From Ceratodon purpureus (Eukaryota > Streptophyta > Bryopsida > Pseudoditrichales > Ditrichaceae), in NCBI GenBank assembly GCA_014871385.1, contig CM026427.1, forward strand, positions 3,402,366 to 3,466,365: 64,000 nt of DNA, read 5' to 3'. Positions 22,341 through 34,660 of the stretch are shown piece by piece. The notes below the pieces were generated by a model. It saw only the letters and a list, made by a program, of their open reading frames with translations, ran no database searches and was not told where the DNA came from. The stretch's first letter is position 1. Each line of letters starts with the position of its first letter. Position numbers and translations under genes: made by a program.

Positions 22341-23623
22341 GACAACTCTGTAATTATGTGAATTGCATCTGCCAAGTTGCAGAGAATAGTTGTGCATGAT
22401 GAGTTAGTGGGGCTCCAAGAAAGCCTGCAGCTACGAGGTGATGCATTTAGAAGTCCTCCTTTTACTCTTGCACTGTAAACAGTGAGTCAGTAGAGTTGGG
22501 TTGCTGGAAACCATCAAGGTAGTGATGTTTTCCTTTTACCAACATATAAAACAAGTGCAGCCTCATGATAGGAAAGTAAAGGATTCAAGTACATGGTTAA
22601 TTGGCTGTCATGTCACTCTGCTGGCTGTCCGGGCTCCAGAGGCCCCTTAAGACTTGCCAAGCTTTCATCTGGGCAAATATTTCTTTGCCATGGTGTTCAT
22701 AGAGAAAGCTGATTGAAGTAATATCGATTCCGGACACTACAGTGTATAACTCCACATAACTTTGACACGTGAAGGCTACTTCAAAATTAGTTCCTAACGC
22801 TTCAAAAAGGTATCAGTAAGTTCCTCCAACTCTCGTTTTGCTGCACAATAATATCCTAAGATCGGATTCCATGTCAGCATGCAAGCGTTTTATGTGCAGA
22901 TATTCTGAGAACTTTTAAGGCCCGTCAACACATGCAGCACATAAGACATAAGCTAAGAGGAGCAGAATGGGACGTATACGCAAGTATCCAACATGTAAGA
23001 CACTTCAAATGACAAGAGTACTGGATGGGTTGTTAGGTAGTACGTGAATAGACCCAACAACGGCTTCAAGGAAGAGACTGGTAGCACCGACAGTGAAACT
23101 CATAGAAAACGAAAAAGGTTTGAAAAGCAATAAGAGCTGTTAACGCTACTCTTCAGCAGATGAGTAAAATGACGGCATGTGTTGCCATGAACTCAAATTA
23201 GATAGACGTTTCTTACAGACGACATCCAGAGGGTCATCGCATGGACATAAATCCACCTTTCACATTCTTTCAGTCTGCATCATTTTCTCGTCTATAACAG
23301 TTTCCTCTAAGCTAAAAGAAAAACATTCTCTACCTAGTAGATGCATCCATTACACCGGCTGAAAGTCCCAAAACCCAACACCAACTTCTGCAGCGCATCT
23401 AGTACAGAGGCGGAAGGAACCACCCGCTTCAACCATTCGAGGATGATCCGCGCAGAGAACGCGCAAACACCAAAACAGCACGCCCTCCCCGTGCAAACAA
23501 CCCCCACCATAACCCAGGCATCATAGACACTCATGTCTCTATCCGGTCGTGGTCTCTCCGCGGCGCTCCCACTAGCATCTCCCGCGCCTCAAACCCTCAC
23601 TCCTCAACACCCAAACCCCCACC
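22341..23623. other. Intergenic region downstream of SNU13
   Basis: No gene is supported here. The last few hundred bases before 23624 should contain the 3' UTR of SNU13. The ORFs opposite SNU13 at 23533-24241 (+) are shadows produced by its GC-rich third positions. Confidence 0.4.
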
Positions 23624-24010
23624 CTAGATCAACAACTTCTCAATCGCGTCCTTCAATTGCTGAATCTGCGACTTCAGCTGGCTCCCCTCATTCGTCGTCA
23701 CGGAGCACGCAATCACCGGCCGCGACACCCCGCACGCCCGCCCGAGCGCCTGCTTCGACGGCACGAACACATACGGCACGTTCTTGTCCTCCGCCAGCAA
23801 CGGCAGGTGCAGCAGAATCTCCAGCGGCTCCGTGTCCGCCGCCATCACCACGAACTCCGCAATGCCGCGGTTCAGCGTCTTGGTCGCCTCATTCGCCCCC
23901 TTCTTCAGCTGCTTGTAGTTCGCCGCCTGCTGCACGATATCCGTAATCGTGATCGTCAGCTGCGCGTCCGCCAACGGGTACGCCTTCGGGTTCACTGCCT
24001 CAGTCGCCAT
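23624..24010 (-). CDS. SNU13: SNU13/NHP2L1 (15.5K) RNA-binding protein, L7Ae family
   Basis: Single-exon gene of 128 residues, the exact size expected. SNU13 binds kink-turns in U4 snRNA (U4/U6.U5 tri-snRNP) and in box C/D snoRNAs, so it works in splicing and in rRNA 2'-O-methylation. Visible signatures are the N-terminal [20 protein letters not shown], the k-turn contact region [60 protein letters not shown] and [12 protein letters not shown]. The C terminus [14 protein letters not shown] is complete. The start at 24010 gives the family N terminus ([12 protein letters not shown]). Coding sequence is strongly GC-ended, unlike the AT-rich surroundings, as expected for a highly expressed conserved gene. 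A telo-box lies 145 bp upstream. No intron interrupts the frame. Confidence 0.97.
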   Translation of the reverse strand: MATEAVNPKAYPLADAQLTITITDIVQQAANYKQLKKGANEATKTLNRGIAEFVVMAADTEPLEILLHLPLLAEDKNVPYVFVPSKQALGRACGVSRPVIACSVTTNEGSQLKSQIQQLKDAIEKLLI

Positions 24011-24154
24011 CTCTCACAACCACAACACAACACAAACAAACAAACCCTCGACTCTACACACAACTCACAACAACGGCAGATGAACGCGAAGAGTGTGCCG
24101 GAAAATGAAGTGCGTTTGGGAGATGGCTGGGGTTTAGGGCGAGGGGAGCTCCGC

Positions 24155-24163
24155 TTAGGGTTT
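24155..24163 (-). promoter_or_regulatory. Telo-box (AAACCCTAA) upstream of SNU13
   Basis: AAACCCTAA on the coding strand of SNU13, about 145 bp before the ATG. A second partial copy (CCCTAAACC) is at 24131-24139. Telo-boxes are established promoter elements of ribosomal-protein and translation-related genes in plants, which suits the function of SNU13. Confidence 0.6.
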
Positions 24164-24445
24164 ACGGCGACCAGGGCGACCCCGAAGAGGGGGGCGAGTT
24201 TCCAAATGCGTTGGTGTGCCTCCGAAAGGGGTATGAATTAGGGGATGGGTAGATTTTGGAGTGGTTTTGGTAGATGGAGGTGGCTCTGGGAGGAGTGAGG
24301 GTTGTGGGGGGTGCGGTTGTGGGCCGTTGATTGGGGTTGGGGGGTTGGAGGGTTGGAGGGTTGGGATTGAGGAGGTGTGGGTGGGGGTGTGGGAACGAGA
24401 ACCGACGGAGTTTATTGGTGCGTTTTAGATGGTTGTTTATTTTTT

Positions 24446-24535
24446 TGTTGGCTCGGTCCAGTTGATTGTTTATTTTATTGTTGGCTCTGTCCACTTGATT
24501 CTTTGTTTTATGTTGGCTCAGTCCAGTTGATTACC
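24446..24535. repeat. About 33-bp tandem repeat, three copies, behind a G-rich tract
   Basis: Units starting TGTTGGCTC at 24446, 24479 and 24511 contain GTCCAGTTGATT or a close variant. A fourth, degenerate copy lies near 24815-24850. Immediately before them, 24300-24395 is strongly G-rich on the plus strand. Confidence 0.75.
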
Positions 24536-25804
24536 GTAACACTGTAGCAGGTTCGCCACGTAGCAATTAAATATTTAATTTTTTTGAAAAAGCAAGGTTT
24601 GTTTCTCAAAATTTGAATTTCTTAATTTTTTTTTTAGCAAAAAATCAGTAAAAATGACCTTTAATTGTTTAGAAACATCAAAATATTGCAAAAGCTACTT
24701 TGTTCTATTTCCATTTATCTATTTTCATAATTTTTCAATTTTTACGGTTTTAATATTTAGAGTTATTTTTGAACGAACCTACTATGGCACTATGGTAGCT
24801 ATTCTATTGTTGGCTTTGTCCAGTTAATTGTTTATTTTTTGTTGACTATATTCAATTCGGGGCAGCGGCAATGTTATCAGTTTTGGCGCTAAACAATGGT
24901 GGTTAAAGATGAAAGTGATTGCGGATGAAACATATTGGATGAGAATTATAGTGTATTGTCATTTTTGTAGTTTATTTTACATAAATTGATTTATTATTAT
25001 TAACATTTGCTTAACAAATGTATTTAATCCGACATTAAACATAACAATATTTAATATGATGAATTTAACACAAATTTAACATCTTAAAAGTGTTTAACAT
25101 TTATAATAAATTCACATTATGTTGTAAATCTTTAGCACAGTAAAATTCATAATCTAAATATGACATGAAGTTGATAACTTTGGTATATAAGAAGACTATT
25201 CAATAATATTCAAGTGATTGTTTTAAGAATGCATCTTTGCAATTAACAAATACTTTTAGAAATCCCAAATTTTAATGTATCCTTGGATATTTAAAAATAA
25301 ATAAAAAGCCTCAGAAAACTTTCAAATTTCTAAGAGATTGTAGGTTAAACTTTGGAATGCTACTAAAAAAATTTAAAAATATTAGATTATGTGGTGGGTT
25401 ATCAACCTTTGCAAATAATTGGCGTCCATGATACCAATGCATACTTCTTTTTATAACATAATATAAATCTATACAACAAATAAAGTTATATGCCTAATGT
25501 GTCAAGGTATTTTTCCATTTTTAAAGTAGTTATAGCTTCTAATAAATTTATATTTATAATATAATCATAAAACTTAGACTTCTATTTTATTTAACATAAA
25601 AAAATCTATTATTTAAAAAACATAAAATGCGTACTAAAATGCACATTTCATAAAAATGTGCAAATAATTACATAAAATTTCCACAATGTGGCAAAGTGTT
25701 TTTGCATAAACTTCATTAGCTATAGGTTCAAATTTTATATTAGAAATATATACAAACTTGAAATAAGGTTTTTTTTTCATACATTATACTGTTATACATA
25801 CAGA

Positions 25805-26150
25805 TTTTATGACTTATTATGTGTTTGGTTGAATGATGCTACTAACAACTTGAGTGTAAAAGTTTGATTTTTAAATATGACTTCATATCATAAAGTTACA
25901 ACCAATATGGTTTTTTACAAAAAGGTTTATTTTGAACCTCTCAAAACATAAACCCCAAACCTACAAAATTAGTCAAATTTAATAGTACTCCGTGACAAAT
26001 ATGTTCTCAAAGTGACAAAAGATGATCAAATAAAATACATGCAATCTTCAAATTATGTACCAGCATTTTGGTATAAGTTCTCTGTATAAATAATCAAATT
26101 GTAGCTCGAAATGCACATGTTTTTAATGTACTCAATGTCAATCACTCAAT
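25805..26150 (+). repeat. Dispersed repeat A, copy 1 (direct repeat of 29455-29800)
   Basis: Shares long collinear blocks with 29455-29800 in the same orientation, for example GCAATCTTCAAATTATGTA followed by a variant of CAGCATTTTGGTATAAGTTC, and TATGACTTCATATC near the start. The copies are diverged and copy 1 is more AT-rich. The two lie about 3.65 kb apart. Confidence 0.75.
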
Positions 26151-26159
26151 ATATGTAAA

Positions 26160-26588
26160 AGATATATTGCTTTACACCAAACAACAAAAGGATGTAAGCA
26201 ACGAGAAAGACTAAGGAGTGAATGATAATACTTTATTATTAGATGATGATGGTAATTTTATTTTTTTGATAATTATCATTCGTGCAATCTTTAGCATGAT
26301 GTGTTTAAAATACCAAGTCAATTTTTTTTTTAAAGCGAGCAAATTTTGTAAAAAAGAAATGAGCATTTGTATTTGTGTCTATTTCTAATATATCATTAAC
26401 GAAAAAAAAGTGTAAACAATATATAGTTAAATGTAAAATAGACAACAATGATGTTGCAAATGTCATAATGCAATACTTTAAAACTAGAAGAAAAATTAAT
26501 ATTCAGATATATGTCTCACCATATTGTCAACAAAATGTAGAATTTGCGATATCACACTACCTTAATAAAAAAATTATAAAAAAAATAT

Positions 26589-26634
<46 letters not shown>

Positions 26635-26800
26635 ATAATAAAAATGAAGATGAATTAAAATATCCAATTTGAATTCATTATAATTACATAGATAGTTGGA
26701 AACAACATTATTCATATGAAAATATAGTAAGTATCACTACTGAACCTTTATTAGTACTAGATCGACGATTAATATGATAGAATAACCTTTCATCATAGTA
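26160..26800 (+). repeat. Dispersed repeat B, copy 1 (related to 40240-40800)
   Basis: Starts GATATATTGCTTTACACCAA and continues through AAAAGGATGTAAGCAACGAG, CATTCGTGCAATCTTTAGCA and a poly(A)-rich stretch to AATGAAGATGAATTAAAATA. The same landmarks occur in order at 40250-40790. It directly abuts repeat A, so A and B may be parts of one element. Confidence 0.7.
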
Positions 26801-27384
26801 ATTTAAACAACAAACATATTTAGTTCTTGAATATATCATGGTTATTAGTAAAAACAGTTTATAGAAGTACATTGATATTAGTTAAAACTTACTATGAAAA
26901 GATTTGTTATAGAAAAGAAAAGTAGAAAAGATGAAGAAAAAAAGCATTATTTATCAATAAGTCATGGGTATGGCTCTCAATATGGCCTTAATGTACGTAG
27001 CATGTACAAGTTTTGACCATCTCTCAATGATTTTCAACATCACAAAATATAATGTAGAGAACGATGTATTTCTTACTGACCTTCCAAATATTTCTAGAAA
27101 AAACATAACATTAACATTCATTATTTATTTTGTAAATATGACCCCATAGTTGCGGTTCCAATGCTAGAAAATACATTCTTAAATTCATAGTTACTCAATT
27201 TTTTCTCAAGGTATTACATGTTACTTAAGTTGAATAATAAAAGAAGATCCCTAAATATAGCATAAATAACTTCTCAAAAGAGTCATATTCAAAAAAAAAA
27301 TTGTAGAGGGCCAAGGTAATTTGATTGCTAGTAATATATGAAAACATATGTATAAATTTGGTGATTTTATCTACAAGCTATTTC

Positions 27385-29210
27385 CAAATCAATCGGTGGA
27401 GCTAGAATGTATTGCTATTGGAGAAAAAGACCAATTAACAAATGTACATTCAATGCACATTTGTAAAGATTCAATGATTAAAGCTCATGTTAATTCAAAT
27501 GATAAAGAAGCATCTATTATAACATGATTTAATCATGGAGACATCAACATGAGTGATTTTGATGTACTCCAAAAGTTGTACAAGTTTTTACACATCCAAT
27601 GATCCTAGTCTTTTAATTAGATCCAAAGATATTAATTTACGGAATTTTATAGTTTAATTGTTGAAGAATAGGATTGCATTCAACTTTTAAACTTGGTGTA
27701 GCTCCAATTAACAAAAAAATAAATTTTCAGTAGGCTAATTAATCAAAAGATTGAAGGACAACCATTTATTTTTTCTAAAGATCATCGGTCATCTATAACT
27801 TGTGAATATGATGGAGAATTTTAAAATTATTATTATTAATAATAAAATTATTATTTTATCCTCTCATTCCACTTGTAGGTAAGGATGTGTATTTTATTCT
27901 TTTTGCTGCTGTGTTAATGCCATGTACACATTACATATCATGTCATTGTTATGGAATGCCATGTCATTGTTATGGAATGCCATGTCATTGTAACTAGGTT
28001 GTACTCCTTTTACAAAAAAGAATGGACATCATCAAATTTGATGCTATAATTTGATAAACAACTTAATTGAAATTTTCACATGAGACCTTGATCATTGATT
28101 GTGGCATCACTTGAGTGATAATCACCTAAGTGTCCATGCATTCATATTTTACACATGTTTTAGGGACAATCAATTTTGAAGAGCTATAACTTTTGCAATT
28201 TCTATTGAATATTGCTGAATTTTAAACAAACTTCTGGCATAATGTATGGAATGTGTGGTAAGAATTTTAAATCAATTCAAGGTGAATTGAAGTTAGGGTG
28301 ATTATTTGAAAGTAGGTATCTTTCCTTTGGACAGTTTTTCTAAATTTTGATGGGGGCAACTTTGGTGGATTGTTTCTCCTTCATCTTAAGATTTTTTTCA
28401 ATGCAACTTGTTAAATTGAATTTTTCTTGAAGTCTTGTTTTGATGGAATAAATTTCAGGTCAATCCATGTTGTTGTGATTGTTTGGAAGTAATTTTAGTG
28501 CTCGAGTCTACTTTGAACAATTTTTGCTTTTTGGATCAAATGAATCACTTTTAGGACTACTTTTTGGCATTGCAAGGAAATTTTAGGACACTTTAAATTT
28601 TTTCATGAGGTTTTTTGGTACCAATGTGTTGACGTGTTGATTTTGAACTACTTTACATTTGATAGTTTTTTCATTTGAGTAATTGGAGAACAAATTTCAC
28701 CATTATTGTGTTGCTAAGGAATTTTCGTCACACATATTTTAGCAATAAAATACTACATTCTTGCAATTTATATGGCCAAATGACCCTAAAATTGATCTAC
28801 ATGATCTACAACATGTATGTTACATGATTGTACATACATTGTTACATAAATTTAAGCTAAAAAAAACTAAGGATGCTTTGGAGTTAAGCGGCTACTTTAA
28901 GTAGTGTGAATTTATAAGGATACATGGAGAACTGAACATGATTTTTCATTGGAATACAAATCAAAGCAAAGACCAATACACATTGATTTAAAAAGTTTGG
29001 ATGTTTCTCAAATTAGTCATGAATTTATGAAATTGAAATCACATGGATTGTAAAGTGGCACTGCTCTTTACCATAGATGCATCCAAAATTTTAAAACGTT
29101 TGTTCTTGGTAAGCTAAATTGTATATAAAAAGCATGTTTACCTCAAACCTTTCTGAACACACATTTTACTTTTTGTACTCATCTAAATTTAATATAGAAA
29201 GTTAAAAGTG
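27385..29210 (+). repeat. Left arm of a large inverted repeat (partner 32830-34660)
   Basis: About 1.8 kb matching the reverse complement of 32830-34660 with scattered substitutions and indels. Both arms end outward in a homologous reading frame. Here, 27371-27525 (+) encodes ECIAIGEKDQLTNVHSMHIC and ends NSNDKEASIIT then stop. A 21-22-bp triplication (GTTATGGAATGCCATGTCATT) is at about 27945-27990. It probably belongs to a coding transposon family. Confidence 0.75.
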
Positions 29211-29454
29211 TGTTGATGTGTACTTGTTGGTTACACTCAGTCCCCTTGATAGAAATTGTGCGTATCTCGTGGACTTGCATAAAGAAGAAGCACATACTTT
29301 CCCGTTAAATCATGAATTTTTTCACTCACTCGCACAACCCCCAAACCCCAGTCCTTGTGTTCTCCAATTTTCTCTGTGAGATTCCACTCGCACAAAATGT
29401 TTTTAATGTGCTCAATGTACATTACTCAATATAGATATAGATTCTATCACTTAT

Positions 29455-29800
29455 TGTGCATATAGATTCTATCACTTGTTGTGTTTGGTTAATCGATGGC
29501 ACGAACAACTTGGGTGTGAAAGGTTTGGTTTTTGAAAATGACTTCATATCCAAAAGTTACAGCCAATAAAGTGTTTTGCAAGGAGGTTTGTTTTGAATCA
29601 ACGCCTCAAAAACACAAACCCCAAACCCACAGAATGAGTCAAATTCAATAGTATTCCGTGACAATTAAGTTCTGGAAGTGACAAGAGATGACCAGATCAA
29701 TGTATGCAATCTTCAAATTATGTAACAGCATTTTGGTGCAAGTTCTGTGCACAAACAATCACTGTTTCTAAGGTGCACATAGTCAATCACTACAAACTAT
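29455..29800 (+). repeat. Dispersed repeat A, copy 2
   Basis: Less AT-rich and apparently better-preserved copy of the repeat at 25805-26150, ending just before the 3' end of the DUF1990 gene at 29851. A 29-bp direct duplication of ATAGATTCTATCACTTRTTGT type at 29438-29481 marks its left edge. Confidence 0.7.
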
Positions 29801-29850
29801 CAGCCAAGGACCAAACAACTAAAGTTATATGTAACAAAAGCATGCCTTGA

Positions 29851-31995
29851 TCAAGCATTCACAGGAGTCTGATTCTCGGCTTGTGAGACTGTCACTGCCC
29901 GCTGCATTGCGGCCATGGATTGCTTGGCGAACATCTTTTGTTGGAGGCGAGCAACGGGGTATCCAGCGAAGGACAAGAAGTTTGCCGGCTTTGCGAATGA
30001 GGAAATCTCGTACCACACGGAGTCATCCTCCCTCCATTCCACCAGAAACTTCTCCTCCCCAGCCTGGCGCAACATCACACAGGACAAGGAATTGGTCAGT
30101 TTTTAACAATTCCAGGGAAGTTGAGGTCATTTTTTCATTCCGCCAATTAGATTGACCTCCTAACAAGATATCTATGCCAACCCTGAATATGTAAAAGGAG
30201 CGATTAGGTGTTACGAAATGGACGAGTATTCTGATCACATGAGGGACAAAGGAGAGTTCAAACCCACATAACAACCATACAAATGAGGGGGGAAGCTTTC
30301 CAAGGAAGTTGAAGTTTGATTGAGTTCATTACTGCACTTGAAAGTACTGTACTTGGCTAGCAGCTGCCAGAATAATCGCTTTTAATAAATTCAGCGCTCC
30401 AGCACTCAAAAAGCAGAAAGATCAAGCCTGCGGGATCTGCTAGGCGGGTACAGAAGAGTAATGCATGTCCCAACTTCATTCAGCACATTTGACTGTTACG
30501 CCCCTCAGACCTTCCCATTCAAATCCAGCAAAGATGTGATACTATTCACCATCAAGTACATATCATGTGCACTGAGGAGGTTCAAAACTTGGAGTATTTA
30601 CATCGTCACCTAGGGCTGATAAAACTAGATTACGAAAGGAGAATATGAAATTATGACTAACCAGCATGTGACCATGGAGTGTCCCACTTCCATAGGCGAA
30701 GGCCGCTTGTTGATGTTTTTGATCGACGCTGGAAGGGGTCTTGGAATCCACATACAGCACTTGGAGCGGGTTCATGACCCATGTGACAATCTCGTTTGCG
30801 CATACACAAAACTTTGATCCTTCTTTTATGGGTGTGCTTGCGTCTACAGACGCCCATGGCAGCTGAAAGTGCCTACATGATGCAAAAGTTCCTGTCATCT
30901 TAATCGCGACGTGACACTCAAGAAAGTTAAGGATGGTTGCTATATCATAAGAAAATAAATGAGAAAGAGAAGGAATTGCAGTGGCACCTTACCCCCAGTT
31001 TTGAAGAGCTTCCTTTCCTTGTAAGAAAGCATTCTTTCCAGATCCAAGCTTCACGCTGGCGTGGTTGATAGCAAAGCCATTTTTCTTAAGCTCCTCGGCA
31101 CGATCTCCAGACAATGGAGACTCCCGGGTCGCTCCCTTAAATTTGGTGTCGTAGTTAAATTCACCATCTCTGTCAAAAGTAAGCACTGGGTTTAGCCATT
31201 GTGCAGCTTGTCAACGTTTGTGCATTCCCAGTAACTGGAAATCTAACAGCTTCCTGGCTCAAGCATAAACCTTAATGAATTCCCTACAAAGAGGCTCAAC
31301 GAGGCTCAATCAGAAACCCTGATGAGCATGTTGAAGCTGGTAGCACATAGCACTCACGCGGCTACTTACCATAATTGCACAATCCATGGGACACATGACC
31401 ACGGAATGCAAGTAAACTGAATCAAAACCATCTTGAAATGTGAAATTCATTACTTGCAACGAGCGAGACATGTTGCTTGATCTTTAGACGATGGACGATG
31501 CCACGATAAGAACAACATCTTGATCACGCCAATGTGGAACCTGCCTCACAAACCACATCAAGGTGAGTCCTCCATCATCTGTAAACGAGGAGCTACATCT
31601 GTTTGCAGTATCCCAAATCCTGCAAACGCGAAGATAACCCTAAATCTGCAAATGTCCTTATCTCCTTTGATATCCATCATTTATCCCACAAATCTAACTC
31701 AGTTGACATACCATCTTCTCCACCAGTATAACACGGGCATAACAATCAAAAATCATAAACCAAAATGTAATTCATTCTCAAAATCAACAAGACCCGCATT
31801 AGACACGCAAGCTCCAGAAATTCCTCGAAAAAACTGACATTTGCCCAGCATCCCCAACTGAGGTTAAATCACCAGTGGCAACAAACAAGCAAGGTCGAGG
31901 TAGGCAAATGAGCATAGTAGTTGCTACTGAGCTCGAGGAGATGATAGCTTACCCCCTTCTGTTGGAATGTCTGCTTCCGGTCACTTGATTGTCGC
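29851..31995 (-). CDS. DUF1990 / UPF0548 family protein (At2g17695-like), at least four exons
   Basis: Exons on the minus strand are 31953-31995 (tentative), 30993-31169, 30662-30872 and 29851-30063, with consistent phases. Landmarks are GEFNYDTKFKGATRESPLSG, GFAINHASVKLGSGKNAF, LQNW followed by HFQLPWASVDASTPIKEGSK, FCVCANEIVTWVMNPLQVLY, AFAYGSGTLHGHML, EEKFLVEWREDDSVWYEISS and FAKPANFLSFAGYPVARLQQ. The order and spacing follow the plant UPF0548 proteins of about 205 residues. The biochemical function is not established. The first exon, which should carry the initiator Met, was not found upstream of 31995, so the N terminus is incomplete. The gene sits between the two arms of a large inverted repeat but itself shows no damage. 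A tail of about 17 residues (AVTVSQAENQTPVNA) is not conserved. Confidence 0.82.
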
Positions 31996-32829
31996 CTGCA
32001 ACAAGACTAGAAATCAATCAGTGAGAGTCTCCATCCAGTGAGCATGAGCTCCACAAGCTGCAACGCTGACGCCGAAGAGAAGTATTGCCTTTGGGTGCTC
32101 GCATGTGGTTCATGCCCGCCTACACTGTGTCTGATATCCGTGCTGGTTCTGGCGGTTCTCAATCCTACTCACTTGATTCTGTGGAATGCAAACAGTGCAC
32201 TTCAAAATCAACTTCCGCTCACTTACGATTTAACCCCTCACCACCCAAGTCCTGTTTCTAATTTTTTTTTGGCGGCAGTGGATGTAATGCAGTCTTCACC
32301 TTGAGATGATTAGCAAACGGCAAGTACACGTTCGCGACGACTACCACAACCGGTCAACTATGTCAACGCACTCGGGCTTACGAACAGCAACTGCCTTCAC
32401 ATGATGAGGGCAATGGCCACAATCACACCGCGCCCTAGTTCCAGTTTATGAAAATCGGCCCACTATCACTACGACGACAATATACTACAAGATACTAGCT
32501 AAACACACTACACTAAATAGGTAGAGTAGTATTAAACATATTATTTTACATAAACTTATTGTAGGTTTTTAGTATTGACCAATTTATTCACCCTCTACAT
32601 TGGTCAAGATGGGATCTTTCAATAGTATTGGAACCAATGTTCTTGATAATGTTTTTTGTTTAGAGTAAAACTCTATACCATTTTTAAATCTTATAATTCT
32701 CTAATACCAATCTACCTATTTAGTGTGGCAAGGCAGTTAGTTATCATGTTCAAACGTAGTTTTTTCTAGAGAAAAAGTGAAAAGTATCTTGAAGGAGGTT
32801 TGAGGTAGACGTCAAGCCTAACTCAACAC
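31996..32829. other. Upstream region of the DUF1990 gene
   Basis: Should contain exon 1 and the promoter of the DUF1990 gene, but no exon with a convincing Met and donor was identified. The plus-strand frame at 32038-32304 has no support. Confidence 0.35.
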
Positions 32830-34660
32830 AATTTTTACTTTTTATATTAATTTTAGATTAGTACAAAAAATAAAAAGAGGGTTGAAGAAAGTTTGAAGTA
32901 AACATGCTTTTTATATAAAATTTAGCCTACCAAGAACAAACATTTTGAAATTTTGGATGTATCTATGGTAAAGAGAACCACTTTAGAATCCATGTCATTT
33001 CAAATTCATAAATTCATAACTAATTTGAAAAACATCCAAATCTTTGATTCAAAGTATGTTGGTCTTTACTTGGATTTGTATTCCAATGAAAAATCATGTT
33101 TAGTTCTCCATGTGTCCTCATAAATTCACAGCCCATAAAGTGGTGGCTCAACCCTTAAAGTTCCTTAGTTTATTAAACTTAATACCATCATTGTTCTTGA
33201 TGTGTTATAGCTCTAAAAGTAAATAAGGTGAAGAAATCTCAACCGTACAATCTTGTGACATACATGCTATTAATCATATAGATCAATTTTTGGGATCATT
33301 TGGCCATATATATTGTACGAATGTAGTGTTTTAGTGCTAAAAGATGTATAATGAAAATTTTCTAGTCAAATGATCCCAAAAATTACTCAAATGAAAAAAC
33401 TATCAAATGTAAAGTAGTTCAAAAGCAACAAGTCAGCACATTGGTACCAAAAAAACCTCATGACAAAATTTAATGTGTCCTTAAATGACCTTGGAATGCC
33501 AAAAGTGGCCCAAAAAGTGATTCATTTGATCCAAAAAGCATAAATTGTTCAAAGTAGAGCCGCGCACTAAAATGACTTCCAAACAGTTACAACAACATGG
33601 ATTGTCCTGAATTTTTTTCCATCAAAACTAGACTTGAAGAAAAATTGAATTTAACAAGTTTTATTGGAAAAACAAAACTTGGGATGAAGGAGATACAAGC
33701 CACCAAAGTTGATGCCATCAAACTTTAGAGAAATGGTCCAAAGAATAGATACTTACTTTCAAATGATCACCAAAACATCACTTCAGCTTGTATTGATTTG
33801 AAATTCTTACCATACATTCCATACATTATGCGGAGAATTCATTTAGAATTTTAACAATATCCAACGGGAATTGCAAAAGTTACAGCTCTTCAAAATTCAT
33901 TGTTCCTAAAACATGTGTAAAATATGAATGTCGTGACGCTTAGGTGGTTATCACTCAAAGTGATGCCACAGCCAATTATCAACGTCTCATGTGAAATTTC
34001 CAATTAATTTGATTCATCAATTATAGTATAAGAAAGTGATGGTGTCCATTCCTTATTGTAAAAGGACTCCAAACTAGTTACAATGACATGATATATAATG
34101 TGTTCATGGCAATGACACATCAGTAAGAAGATCAAAGTACACATCCTTACGTACAAGTGGAATGAGAGGATAAAATAATAATTTTACTATTAATAATAAT
34201 TTTTAGAATTCTCCATCATATTCATAAGTTATAGACGACCAATGATCTTTAGAAAAAGTAAATGGTTGTCCTTTAATCATTTGATTAATTGCCTAGTGCA
34301 AATTTCTTAACTAGAGCTACATCAAATTTCAAATTTGAATGCAACTCTATTCCTGAACAATTAAAATATAAAATTTCAAAAAATAATATCTTTAGATTTA
34401 ATAAAGAGACGTAAACTAATATTTTTAGATTTAATAAAGACACCTAGTCCATTGGATGTGGGAAACTTGTATTACATTTGGTGTACAGCAAAATCACTTC
34501 CTTTGACATCTTCATCTTTAAATCATGTTATAATAGATGCTACACAATCATTTGAACCAATATGAGGTTTAATCTTTGAATCTTTAGAAATGTGCATTGA
34601 ATGTACATTTCTTAATTGGTCTTTTTTTCCAATAGCAATACATTCTTGCTCCTCCAATTG
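32830..34660 (-). repeat. Right arm of the large inverted repeat
   Basis: Reverse-complement partner of 27385-29210. On the minus strand, 34523-34726 encodes a frame (CIAIGKKDQLRNVHSMHI, ending GSNDCVASIIT) homologous to the frame at the left arm's outer end. The two copies differ at many sites, so this is not a very recent duplication. Confidence 0.75.

Larger units (their letters stand above)
24536..29850. other. AT-rich, repeat-dominated region
   Basis: About 5.3 kb without a supported gene. It includes a poly(A) run of about 40 at 26593-26630, one copy each of two dispersed repeat families, and the left arm of a large inverted repeat; these are listed separately. The frame at 26375-26638 is a composition artefact running into poly-Lys. 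Confidence 0.6.

Noticed and set aside
23533..24241. Two long plus-strand ORFs (137 and 194 codons) with Pro/Ser/Arg-rich translations
   Set aside because: They are antisense shadows of SNU13. Their bias follows from its GC-rich third positions, while the minus strand encodes a complete conserved protein.
26375..26638. ORF of 87 codons ending in poly-Lys
   Set aside because: Runs into the A-rich tract of a dispersed repeat; composition alone explains it.
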